Shown here: positions 1 to 5,870 of the stretch, in pieces | Position numbering within the stretch: the first letter of the stretch is position 1 | How the letters are laid out: the number at the start of each line of letters is the position of its first letter | DNA from: JASGDB01 sp049841315 | GTDB lineage: Bacteria; Bacteroidota; Bacteroidia; Flavobacteriales; Weeksellaceae | Reading direction: 5' to 3' | Assembly: GCA_049841315.1 (NCBI GenBank) | Contig: JASGDB010000070.1 | Coordinates: 1-38,895 of the forward strand | Length of the DNA: 38,895 nucleotides | The notes under the pieces: generated by a model | What the model saw: only the letters and a program-made list of their open reading frames with translations | What the model was told of the DNA's origin: nothing | The model's database searches: none | Program-made: the position numbers and the translations under genes

Positions 1-145
1 CCCGAATATCATCTAGGCTTTTGGAGGCATCTTTTTCCATATTTGCATCTTCATAAATTGCCATTTCCTGCCGGCACGAGCTGACTGCAAAAAACAACAG
101 AATCAGAAACGCTGAAATCAACGGTTTCAGGTAGTTTTTAATCAT
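1..145 (-). CDS. Lipoprotein, N-terminal part only (cut by window edge)
   Basis: Only the first 48 codons are inside the window. The product starts MIKNYLKPLISAF and has a hydrophobic signal segment ending in a lipobox AVSSC (Cys at residue 24), so it should be a lipid-anchored envelope protein. What follows the cysteine (RQEMAIYEDANMEKDASKS) is polar, and I do not recognise a family. It follows rpoZ on the same strand, but a strong terminator (256-285) separates them and a perfect TAnnTTTG box (171-178) lies 25 bp before the ATG, so it is probably transcribed alone. In many flavobacteria coaBC and a DUF4835 gene follow rpoZ; this N-terminus does not let me say it is either. Confidence 0.75.
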   Translation of the reverse strand, partial: MIKNYLKPLISAFLILLFFAVSSCRQEMAIYEDANMEKDASKSLDDIR

Positions 146-170
146 AAATCGTTTTGTTTTTAGGTTGTTA

Positions 171-178
171 CAAACCTA
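171..178 (-). promoter_or_regulatory. Putative -7 box of the lipoprotein gene
   Basis: The minus strand reads TAGGTTTG, a full match to the Bacteroidota sigma-A -7 consensus TAnnTTTG, 25 bp before the ATG. It overlaps a small inverted repeat (TAGGTT at 162-167 with AACCTA at 173-178) that could be an operator. No clear -33 TTTG was seen at the right spacing. Confidence 0.45.
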
Positions 179-255
179 CAAAAATCTATTCAAAACCGAA
201 TAATAATATTGAAATACAATATATTTTTGGATTAAGAGATTATAATAAAGAAAAA

Positions 256-285
256 AAGCCGGAAAGAAATTCTCCTCTCCGGCTT
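256..285 (-). terminator. Rho-independent terminator after rpoZ
   Basis: Arms AAGCCGGA (256-263) and TCCGGCTT (278-285) form an 8-bp stem with a 14-nt loop. On the minus strand the hairpin is followed by a T run (251-257). It sits 20 bp past the rpoZ stop. Confidence 0.8.
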
Positions 286-305
286 AGCTTATAAAACACT
301 GTTGA

Positions 306-629
306 TTAGCTTCTGTCTTCTGTTTTTCTGAAATAAATTTCATCATCCAGCCACTCGCGGATTGCGATAGAAGTTGGCTTCGGAAGTTTTTCGTAGTGTT
401 TTGAAATTTCAATCTGTTCTCTGTTTTCAAAAACTTCTTCAAGAGAAGAATTGTGTACGGCAAACTCGTCCAGCTTATTGTGAAGCTCGGTTCTTGTTTC
501 CGCATTGATTTGCTCTGCTCTTTTCCCCATGATAACGATGGCTTCGTAGATAGAGCCTACTTTTTCCTCGATTTTATCACGGTCGTAAGTAATGGTGCTT
601 ACCTCTGCTTTAGTATCTTTTACGCTCAT
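306..629 (-). CDS. rpoZ: DNA-directed RNA polymerase subunit omega
   Basis: Omega is the small RNA polymerase subunit that helps assemble and stabilise beta-prime. The 107-residue product begins MSVKDTKAEVSTITYDRDKI and contains the omega-like stretch VGSIYEAIVIMGKRAEQIN (about residues 23-41), in which the N-terminal helix meets beta-prime. The length is normal for Bacteroidota omega. The frame is open upstream to 722, but the ATG at 629 is preferred because a perfect promoter box TAAATTTG lies about 30 bp before it and the family starts here. It follows bamD on the same strand, 43 bp downstream of the bamD stop, the usual flavobacterial order, and can be transcribed both from bamD and from its own promoter. 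Confidence 0.93.
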   Translation of the reverse strand: MSVKDTKAEVSTITYDRDKIEEKVGSIYEAIVIMGKRAEQINAETRTELHNKLDEFAVHNSSLEEVFENREQIEISKHYEKLPKPTSIAIREWLDDEIYFRKTEDRS

Positions 630-658
630 TTTCTGCTGTTTATTTTGTTTGAAGTGTG

Positions 659-666
659 CAAATTTA
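659..666 (-). promoter_or_regulatory. Putative -7 box of rpoZ
   Basis: The minus strand reads TAAATTTG (perfect TAnnTTTG) between the bamD stop and the rpoZ ATG, giving a leader of roughly 25 nt. Confidence 0.5.
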
Positions 667-672
667 CGAAAA

Positions 673-1620
673 TCATTTAATATTGAAAGTTGCCGAAGAC
701 GGCGGTGTTTTGGCAACGGCACTGTCTCGTGCTGTTTTCTTTGCTTCTCTTACTGCTTCTTCTGCTTCAATCTGCTGTTGTTTCTTCTTCATTTCCTCTT
801 TTCGGGATTCCACTTCTGCTTCTAATTTGGCAAAATTTTCTTTTTCCTTATGAAGTTTATTTCTCAAATCTACTGCTGTTTTAGCATAATCCGTTCCGGG
901 AAGTTCGTTTTCTACCTGCTTGGTGAATGACAGTGCGCTTTCCAGACGGTCTCTTTTAAGGTCGAAAATGGAATTCATGGCAAGCTCGTATCTCGATTTC
1001 ATGATATAATCGTAGATTTTCGGGCGGAGTTTTGTACTCGGAAAATCATTCAACACATTATCAAAAGTAACGTTTGCAGCTCTGTAATCCGCCATTTTGT
1101 AATACTGGCGGGCGTTTTCGTACGCTTTGAACTCAAGTTTATAGGAAAGTTCGTCGATTAGTTCGTCAATATTTTTGGCTCTTTCGGAATTCGGATAATT
1201 ATTCAGAAAGTCCTGAAGCTCATTGATTGCCAGCTCCGTACTGCTTTGGTCGAGATTATAATCCTGTGAGCCTTCATAGTAGCAAAGCGCCGACATATAC
1301 GCTGCTTCCTCTTTCCTGGCATCCTGCGGAAAACTCACCGCAAAATTCTTAAACTGATAGCCTGCCAGCTTATAATTTTTATCGTAATAATTGGCATAAG
1401 CGGAGTTGAACACCACATTCGGCGCATCATCAGTTCCGGCAACAAGATTACTCAGTCTTTCGTACAAGGCTAAGGCATCCTGCCATTTTTTCTTTTCAAA
1501 CTTTTCGTTGGCAACTTTGAGGATAAAATCTTTATCCGCGCTCTGCATTGCAAGCTGCTGCTCAGTTTTACAACTTACAAGAGCAATCAGTACAGCAAAA
1601 ATTAGAATATACTTTTTCAT
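673..1620 (-). CDS. bamD: Outer membrane assembly lipoprotein BamD
   Basis: BamD is the TPR lipoprotein of the BAM complex that inserts beta-barrels into the outer membrane. The 315-residue product starts MKKYILIFAVLIALVSCK, a lipoprotein signal with the acylated Cys at residue 17. It then shows YfiO-type TPR pairs, for example FEKKKWQDALALYERLSNL, NYKLAGYQFKNFAVSFPQD and DYRAANVTFDNVLNDFPST. The last 60 residues are a charged coiled coil (EKENFAKLEAEVESRKEEM) ending in a low-complexity tail, an extension common in Bacteroidota homologues. It lies upstream of rpoZ in the same direction, as usual in flavobacteria. A perfect TAnnTTTG box lies 56 bp before the ATG. Confidence 0.93.
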   Translation of the reverse strand: MKKYILIFAVLIALVSCKTEQQLAMQSADKDFILKVANEKFEKKKWQDALALYERLSNLVAGTDDAPNVVFNSAYANYYDKNYKLAGYQFKNFAVSFPQDARKEEAAYMSALCYYEGSQDYNLDQSSTELAINELQDFLNNYPNSERAKNIDELIDELSYKLEFKAYENARQYYKMADYRAANVTFDNVLNDFPSTKLRPKIYDYIMKSRYELAMNSIFDLKRDRLESALSFTKQVENELPGTDYAKTAVDLRNKLHKEKENFAKLEAEVESRKEEMKKKQQQIEAEEAVREAKKTARDSAVAKTPPSSATFNIK

Positions 1621-1675
1621 AAAAAATCCGGCAACGGAAATCCATTAATAAGCTGATTTTCCGCCTTACCGTTTG

Positions 1676-1683
1676 CAAAAATA
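1676..1683 (-). promoter_or_regulatory. Putative -7 box of bamD
   Basis: The minus strand reads TATTTTTG, a perfect TAnnTTTG match. It predicts a leader of about 50 nt before the bamD ATG. Confidence 0.5.
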
Positions 1684-1730
1684 AGACTTTTTTGAGAATA
1701 GTTTTTTTTTTATGATAATTTAACTTTTTA

Positions 1731-2357
1731 CTACTCGGGATTGTAGCCCAAAACGCAGAAAATGGTTACCAAAAGGCTCGCTTTCACTTTCTTTTCCGCT
1801 TCTTCGAGATAATTGTCGCTTTTTCCGGAAATGTAAAGTTCATAAAAATTTTTGTTTCGGATGACGAAAAGCGACGAACCGATAAGAATCGTAAGAATAT
1901 CCTCAGGTTTCGGGGCATTGGCGAACACTCCCGAAGCGACACCTTTTTTTATGACATCATCTATTTTTAAAGTAAAAATATTGTAAAAATTCATCATTTC
2001 CTCTTTCAGATGCTCTGTATGGCGGAGCTCCTGAGTAACAAAACCATGAAAATAACTGTATTTGAAAAGCTGGCTCACCACGAATTTTATCAGTTCCTTA
2101 ATCTGCATTTCCGGCTTGCCTTCTTTAATAGTTTCCGCAAATTCCGCAAAACTTTCCCTCGTTTTCTGCACACGGTACTGATAAAGGTAAGACATCATCT
2201 TTTCCTTTGAGCCGAAATAATAGGAAATCATCGCCACATTGATTTTCGCCTGAGAAGAAATATCCCTCACCGAAGTTCCCTCAAATCCTTTCCTGGCAAT
2301 CAGCTTTTCAGCAACATCGAGTATATGTATCTGTTTTTCGGTAAATTTTTTCTTCAT
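1731..2357 (-). CDS. TetR/AcrR family transcriptional regulator
   Basis: This is a 208-residue one-component repressor-type regulator. The N-terminal DNA-binding domain is clear: ILDVAEKLIARKGFEGTSVR, then DISSQAKINVAMISYYFGSK (residues about 10-50), with the typical YYFGSKEKM turn of the family. The C-terminal ligand domain is helical and not assignable to a ligand. It is divergent from the tatD-like gene with 109 bp between the starts. The spacer holds a short inverted repeat (CAAAC 2402-2406 with GTTTG 2411-2415) that could be an operator for autoregulation. A one-mismatch promoter box (AAAATTTG on the minus strand, 2384-2391) precedes it. The target genes are unknown; the neighbours are housekeeping genes. 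Confidence 0.9.
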   Translation of the reverse strand: MKKKFTEKQIHILDVAEKLIARKGFEGTSVRDISSQAKINVAMISYYFGSKEKMMSYLYQYRVQKTRESFAEFAETIKEGKPEMQIKELIKFVVSQLFKYSYFHGFVTQELRHTEHLKEEMMNFYNIFTLKIDDVIKKGVASGVFANAPKPEDILTILIGSSLFVIRNKNFYELYISGKSDNYLEEAEKKVKASLLVTIFCVLGYNPE

Positions 2358-2455
2358 CTGTTTTGTATTTTAGGTAAAATTAACAAATTTTAAGAAATCC
2401 ACAAACATTTGTTTGAAATACTGTAAAAATTCCGCATCGTTTCATTCAAAATCTG

Positions 2456-2463
2456 TATTTTTG
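2456..2463 (+). promoter_or_regulatory. Putative -7 box of the tatD-like gene, leaderless arrangement
   Basis: TATTTTTG is a perfect TAnnTTTG match ending 3 bases before the ATG at 2467, so the transcript would begin at or next to the start codon. This also argues against the longer frame that begins at 2413. Confidence 0.5.
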
Positions 2464-2466
2464 ATA

Positions 2467-3090
2467 ATGCTTCTTTTTGATTTTCATCATCATCATCCGA
2501 AACCATTCGGAATTTACAATCCGGAAATTCACGAAAGTCCGACTAATTTCCCGTTTTCTGCCGGAATTCATCCGAAAGACATTGATGAAAACATAGAACT
2601 GTATTTTGAAAAACTGAAAAAAGATTCCCGTTCGGAATTTTGTACAGCAGTCGGAGAATGTGGTCTGGATTCTTTTGTTTCCGCTGATGAAAAAATTCAG
2701 GAAGATGTTTTTCAAAGGCAGATTTTTTGGGCTAATGAAATCAGAAAACCTGTGATTATCCATTGTGTAAGAAAATTTGAAAAACTTCCGAAATTCATTA
2801 AAACTGCGGAAGTTCCGATGATTATTCATGGTTTTAACAAGAAAAAAACAATTGCCGAAGAGATGCTGAAACACGGTTTTTATCTTTCCTTTGGAAAAGC
2901 GACACTTCGGAATGTATCTTTGCAACAGATTGTGAAAGATTTTCCTTTGGAAAAAATGTTTCTGGAAACCGATGACGACGATTTCGAGATAATTGAACTC
3001 TACCGAAAAACATCGGAACTGAAAGGAATTTCGGTAGAAAATCTCCACGAACAGATTTTAAAAAATTTTGAAACCATAACAAAAATATGA
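2467..3090 (+). CDS. TatD family metal-dependent hydrolase
   Basis: TatD proteins are TIM-barrel metal-dependent hydrolases, several of them DNases. This 207-residue product is shorter than E. coli TatD (about 260). Visible family landmarks are the metal-binding HxH near the N-terminus (LLFDFHHHHPK), SAGIHPKDID (GxHP), AVGECGLDS (GExGLD), RKPVIIHCVRKFEK (PVxxHxR), MIIHGFNKK (HxF) and FLETDDDDFEI (ETD). The short length makes it a compact TatD-like protein whose substrate is unknown. The open frame extends upstream to 2413, but the promoter box and the family alignment favour the ATG at 2467. Its stop overlaps the tcdA start (ATGA), so the two are translationally coupled. Confidence 0.88.
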   Translation: MLLFDFHHHHPKPFGIYNPEIHESPTNFPFSAGIHPKDIDENIELYFEKLKKDSRSEFCTAVGECGLDSFVSADEKIQEDVFQRQIFWANEIRKPVIIHCVRKFEKLPKFIKTAEVPMIIHGFNKKKTIAEEMLKHGFYLSFGKATLRNVSLQQIVKDFPLEKMFLETDDDDFEIIELYRKTSELKGISVENLHEQILKNFETITKI

Positions 3091-3809
3091 ATACAAACTG
3101 GCTGGAAAGAACCGAACTTCTCATCAAGGAAGAAGGCATCGAAAAACTGAAAAATGCGAAAATTCTGGTAGTCGGACTCGGCGGAGTGGGTTCTTTTGCT
3201 GCGGAATTTCTGGCAAGAGCCGGAGTGGGAAATATGATGATTGTGGACGGCGATGTAGTCGATATTACCAATATCAACCGACAGCTTCCTGCGCTACATT
3301 CCACGATTGGAAGACACAAAGTGGACGTGGTTTCCGAACGGCTCATGGACATTAATCCCGAGCTGAATCTTCAGCCTTTGAACCAGTTTCTCGAACCTGA
3401 AAATATGGAGAAAATCCTTGATTCAGAGAAGTTTGACTACATTCTGGACTGTATTGACAGCCTTACTCCGAAGCTCACGCTGATTAAGGAAGCCCGAAAA
3501 AGGAAACTCAAAATCATCAGTTCCATGGGCGCAGGAGGAAAAACCGATCCTGCCAAAGTGATGGTACGCGACATCAGCAAAACCCACAACTGCTTTCTGG
3601 CAAAACAAGTGAGAAAAAGACTGAAAAAAGATAAAATCAATAAAGGTTTCCGCTGTGTTTTTTCCAATGAAATCCAAAATGAGGAAAGCCTGAAAATGAC
3701 GGACGGAAGTAATTTTAAAAAATCTTTTTACGGAACAATCAGCTTTATTCCGGCGGTTTTCGGATTGTATGCGGCGGCGGAAGTGGTGAATTATCTGCTT
3801 AAAAAATGA
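3087..3809 (+). CDS. tcdA: tRNA threonylcarbamoyladenosine dehydratase
   Basis: TcdA (CsdL/YgdL) is an E1-like enzyme that uses ATP to cyclise t6A at position 37 of ANN-decoding tRNAs into ct6A. The 240-residue product has the ThiF/MoeB fold. The nucleotide-binding loop is VVGLGGVGSFAAEFLARAGV (about residues 28-47). It is followed by VDGDVVDITNINRQLPALHS, with the Asp and the Asn-x-x-Arg-Gln that contact ATP, and then GRHKVDVV and DCIDSLTPKLTLI. The C-terminal part ends with a hydrophobic helix. It overlaps the tatD-like gene by 4 bp and has no promoter of its own, so it is expected to be co-transcribed. Confidence 0.92.
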   Translation: MNTNWLERTELLIKEEGIEKLKNAKILVVGLGGVGSFAAEFLARAGVGNMMIVDGDVVDITNINRQLPALHSTIGRHKVDVVSERLMDINPELNLQPLNQFLEPENMEKILDSEKFDYILDCIDSLTPKLTLIKEARKRKLKIISSMGAGGKTDPAKVMVRDISKTHNCFLAKQVRKRLKKDKINKGFRCVFSNEIQNEESLKMTDGSNFKKSFYGTISFIPAVFGLYAAAEVVNYLLKK

Positions 3810-3810
3810 C

Positions 3811-3875
3811 AGGGAGACTTTGAGATGATGAGACTTTGGGATTGGAAGAGCAGAAGACCGAAGTTGGAGGCTGGA
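3811..3875 (+). repeat. Degenerate intergenic word repeat (GAGACTTTGAGA type)
   Basis: This spacer after tcdA reads like short imperfect reiterations (GGGAGACTTTGAGATGATGAGACTTTGGGA is spread over 3814-3843). The same words recur at 20069-20096 before nadD (GACTTTGAGAC, TTGGGAGATTATG). It has no coding content. Confidence 0.5.
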
Positions 3876-3949
3876 AGAAAAATCATTTATGTGATAACAT
3901 TGGAACTAAATAAATTTTTTGTGAATAAACACGAGATGTGAGATTTCAG

Positions 3950-4008
3950 ACCTCGAAATTCGTAACTCGCATCCCGTAACTCGGAACTTTAAACTTTAAA
4001 CATTGAAC
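3950..4008 (+). repeat. Imperfect word repeat (TTCGTAACTCG / AACTTTAAAC) running into rnpA
   Basis: Words such as TCGTAACTCGCATCCCGTAA and AACTTTAAACTTTAAACATT follow each other, and the last one, ATTGAAC, contains the TTG start codon of rnpA. The AACTTTAAAC family recurs before the DUF3817 gene (20755-20784), and the TCGAGTTACGAG family at 7211-7251 and 35335-35360. Confidence 0.6.
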
Positions 4009-4377
4009 AACAAATACCCAAAAGCTGAAAAGCTGAAACAGAAAAAGGAAATTTCCCTGCTTTTTGAAAAGGGAAAATGGAGAACTTCGGGAAAACTCCG
4101 GATTATTTTCTATGCCTTTCCTCAGGATGAATCTGTTTCCGAAAGCCAAAACCCGAAAGCGGGAGTTTCGGTTTCCAAACGGTTTTTCAAAAAAGCGGTC
4201 GACAGAAACCGCATCAAACGTCTTTTGCGGGAAAGTTACAGACTGAACAAAGATGCTTTTGCAGAAAAATTCGGAAAAAATATTCTCGCTATGATTTTCT
4301 GGAATTCTCCCGAAAAACCACAGCATTACAAAGATGTGGAAGAAGAATTTTTGAAACTCTGCCATTCAAAAAAATAA
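4003..4377 (+). CDS. rnpA: Ribonuclease P protein component
   Basis: RnpA binds the catalytic RNase P RNA and helps it remove tRNA 5' leaders. The 124-residue product has the expected N-terminus (YPKAEKLKQKKEISLLFEKG) and the signature block AGVSVSKRFFKKAVDRNRIK followed by RLLRESYRL, which is the RNR motif of the family. The start is TTG at 4003. No in-frame ATG exists nearby (the first internal Met is around residue 103), and the conserved N-terminus requires this position. The TTG is part of an intergenic repeat word (see 3950-4008). It lies in the same direction as tcdA but 193 bp away, and no promoter matching TAnnTTTG is obvious. The RNase P RNA gene is not in this window. Confidence 0.92.
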   Translation: MNNKYPKAEKLKQKKEISLLFEKGKWRTSGKLRIIFYAFPQDESVSESQNPKAGVSVSKRFFKKAVDRNRIKRLLRESYRLNKDAFAEKFGKNILAMIFWNSPEKPQHYKDVEEEFLKLCHSKK

Positions 4378-4436
4378 ATTAATCGGGTTTTGCATCTTTT
4401 TTGTAATTTAGATGAAAATACTTAAAAAATCATACA

Positions 4437-5084
4437 ATGATAGAAAATGTTCCTTATTGGTCTTTTGCGCTGAGCGCTTTTATCGGAATCGGATTGGCTG
4501 CGGCTTCCGGCTTCCGTGTTTTTCTTCCGGTTTTTGCGGTAAGCCTTGCTTCTTACTCCGGCTGGATTAATCTTCCCGAAAGTTTCCACTGGCTTGCCGG
4601 ACTTCCGACACTGATTGCATCGGGGATTGCGATGATTATTGAAATTCTTGCGTATTATATTCCGTATGTCGACCACCTTTTGGATTCCATTAATATTCCG
4701 CTGGCGACGGTTGCGGGTTCTATTCTTTTTGCGAGCCAGTTTACCACGATGGACACTTTTCCGCAGTGGGCGCTTGCACTGATTGCAGGCGGAGGAACGG
4801 CTGCTGCGATAAGTACGGGATTTGCCGGAACACGAGCCGCATCTACGGCAACTACGGGAGGATTGGGAAATAATGTCGTCGCGACTACGGAAACTGCCGG
4901 AGCAGGAATTATGTCTGTTCTTGCTATGGCTGCGCCTGTTATAGCAGCGATTGCAGCTGTTGTTCTGCTGATTATCGTTTTTGTTTTAGGACGGAAAATC
5001 TGGCGGAAATTCAGAAGGTTCAATTCCGATTCGCCGGAAGAAACGATTGATGTGGAAGTGGTGGAAACGAAGCATTTGGAGTAG
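4437..5084 (+). CDS. DUF4126 family membrane protein
   Basis: This 215-residue integral membrane protein is of unknown function. It matches the DUF4126 pattern: an N-terminal helix ALSAFIGIGLAAASGFRVFL, then LPVFAVSLASYSGWINL, WLAGLPTLIASGIAMIIEIL, a loop with YYIPYVDHLLDSI, a glycine/alanine/threonine-rich segment (FAGTRAASTATTGGLGNN) and a last helix IAAIAAVVLLIIVFVLG. An acidic cytoplasmic-type tail follows. A one-mismatch promoter box (TAATTTAG, 4404-4411) lies 25 bp before the ATG. The transcript should end at the hairpins at 5145-5177 and 5191-5218. No partner can be inferred from the neighbours. Confidence 0.85.
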   Translation: MIENVPYWSFALSAFIGIGLAAASGFRVFLPVFAVSLASYSGWINLPESFHWLAGLPTLIASGIAMIIEILAYYIPYVDHLLDSINIPLATVAGSILFASQFTTMDTFPQWALALIAGGGTAAAISTGFAGTRAASTATTGGLGNNVVATTETAGAGIMSVLAMAAPVIAAIAAVVLLIIVFVLGRKIWRKFRRFNSDSPEETIDVEVVETKHLE

Positions 5085-5144
5085 GAATTTTATAATCACG
5101 CATAGAGCCTGAAGCTCTCACAGTGATTTTTTCATGAACTGTCT

Positions 5145-5177
5145 AAACCTCATAGGTTTCAAAAACCTATGAGGTTT
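5145..5177. repeat. Perfect 15-bp palindromic hairpin (CCTCATAGGTTT type)
   Basis: AAACCTCATAGGTTT (5145-5159) and AAACCTATGAGGTTT (5163-5177) are perfect inverted repeats with a 3-nt loop. I recall this type of palindrome from spacers of other flavobacterial genomes. A weak T/A-rich tail follows, so it may also terminate transcription. Confidence 0.7.
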
Positions 5178-5190
5178 TAAAAGAATACAC

Positions 5191-5218
5191 AAAAACGCTT
5201 TCGGTCGAGAGCGTTTTT
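5191..5218. terminator. Bidirectional rho-independent terminator
   Basis: AAAAACGCT (5191-5199) pairs with AGCGTTTTT (5210-5218) around a 10-nt loop. T runs follow on both strands. It lies between the convergent DUF4126 gene (plus) and the DUF6624 gene (minus). Confidence 0.8.
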
Positions 5219-5255
5219 GTGGTTTTTATGTGGCTTTTCAAAAATATCAATCTTT

Positions 5256-5827
5256 TCACTTTTTCATTGCATTATTTGAAGAATCTATTTTTTTGATGTA
5301 TTCTTCGATAGAATACAAATTCATTGATTTTCTCCTTGCATTCACATTTTTGGGGTCAATAAGATTTTCTATAAAAGCCTTTCCATTTTCATCAATCGAG
5401 TATTGCGTTCCATAAATTTGTTTTCTGTTGTTTACCAACTCACCTCTATCAATAACGTAGGCTAATTGACCTTTGTCTACGTTTCCTTTTTTCGCCGCTT
5501 CTTTCATTATTGGCAAATATTTATCTCTGATTGATAGTTCAGGAGCATGCTGAATAACTATAAACAAGGCAGTATTTGCAACTTCTCCGATTTTATCTTT
5601 TCCTAACCAGCCCAAACTGTCTATGATTTGTGTAACAATTTTAATGTTTTTTCTATCAATTTCTTTTTGTTTTTGCCAGTCAATAGTAGGTTGGAGTCTG
5701 TATTTTTGGTCGTCTTCCAATACTTTTTCCAAAATTTTTCTTGTTTCCTCATAACTGTTTTTTTTTTTTTACAACCAACAATGCAGGGGATAAAGAACAA
5801 CAAAAGACAATAAGATTTCATTTCCAT
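5256..5827 (-). pseudogene. DUF6624 family lipoprotein, frameshifted at an A13 tract
   Basis: Two overlapping frames make one protein. The first frame starts at 5827 or, more likely, at 5821 (MKSYCLLLFFIPCIVGCKK), a lipoprotein signal with the lipobox IVGC. Immediately after the Cys codon the coding strand has 13 A (5758-5770). As written, the frame then runs to a short unrelated tail. One more A (14), or two fewer (11), would enter the other frame, which reads SYEETRKILEKVLEDDQKYR and continues to the stop at 5256. That body carries DUF6624 landmarks: ALFIVIQHAPEL, GQLAYVIDR and QIYGTQ. A paralogue is at 26758-27426. The body is intact, so this may be phase variation, transcriptional slippage, a recent mutation or a homopolymer sequencing error rather than a decayed gene. 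It lies 43 bp downstream of the DUF58 gene on the same strand. Confidence 0.75.
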
Positions 5828-5870
5828 AAAAAAATATTCGATGTTTTGATGACAAAAAACACAATGGTTT

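Noticed and set aside
2446..3048. 200-codon open frame on the minus strand
   Set aside because: It lies antisense to the tatD-like gene, has no family resemblance and no promoter box, and is explained by codon bias of the opposite strand.
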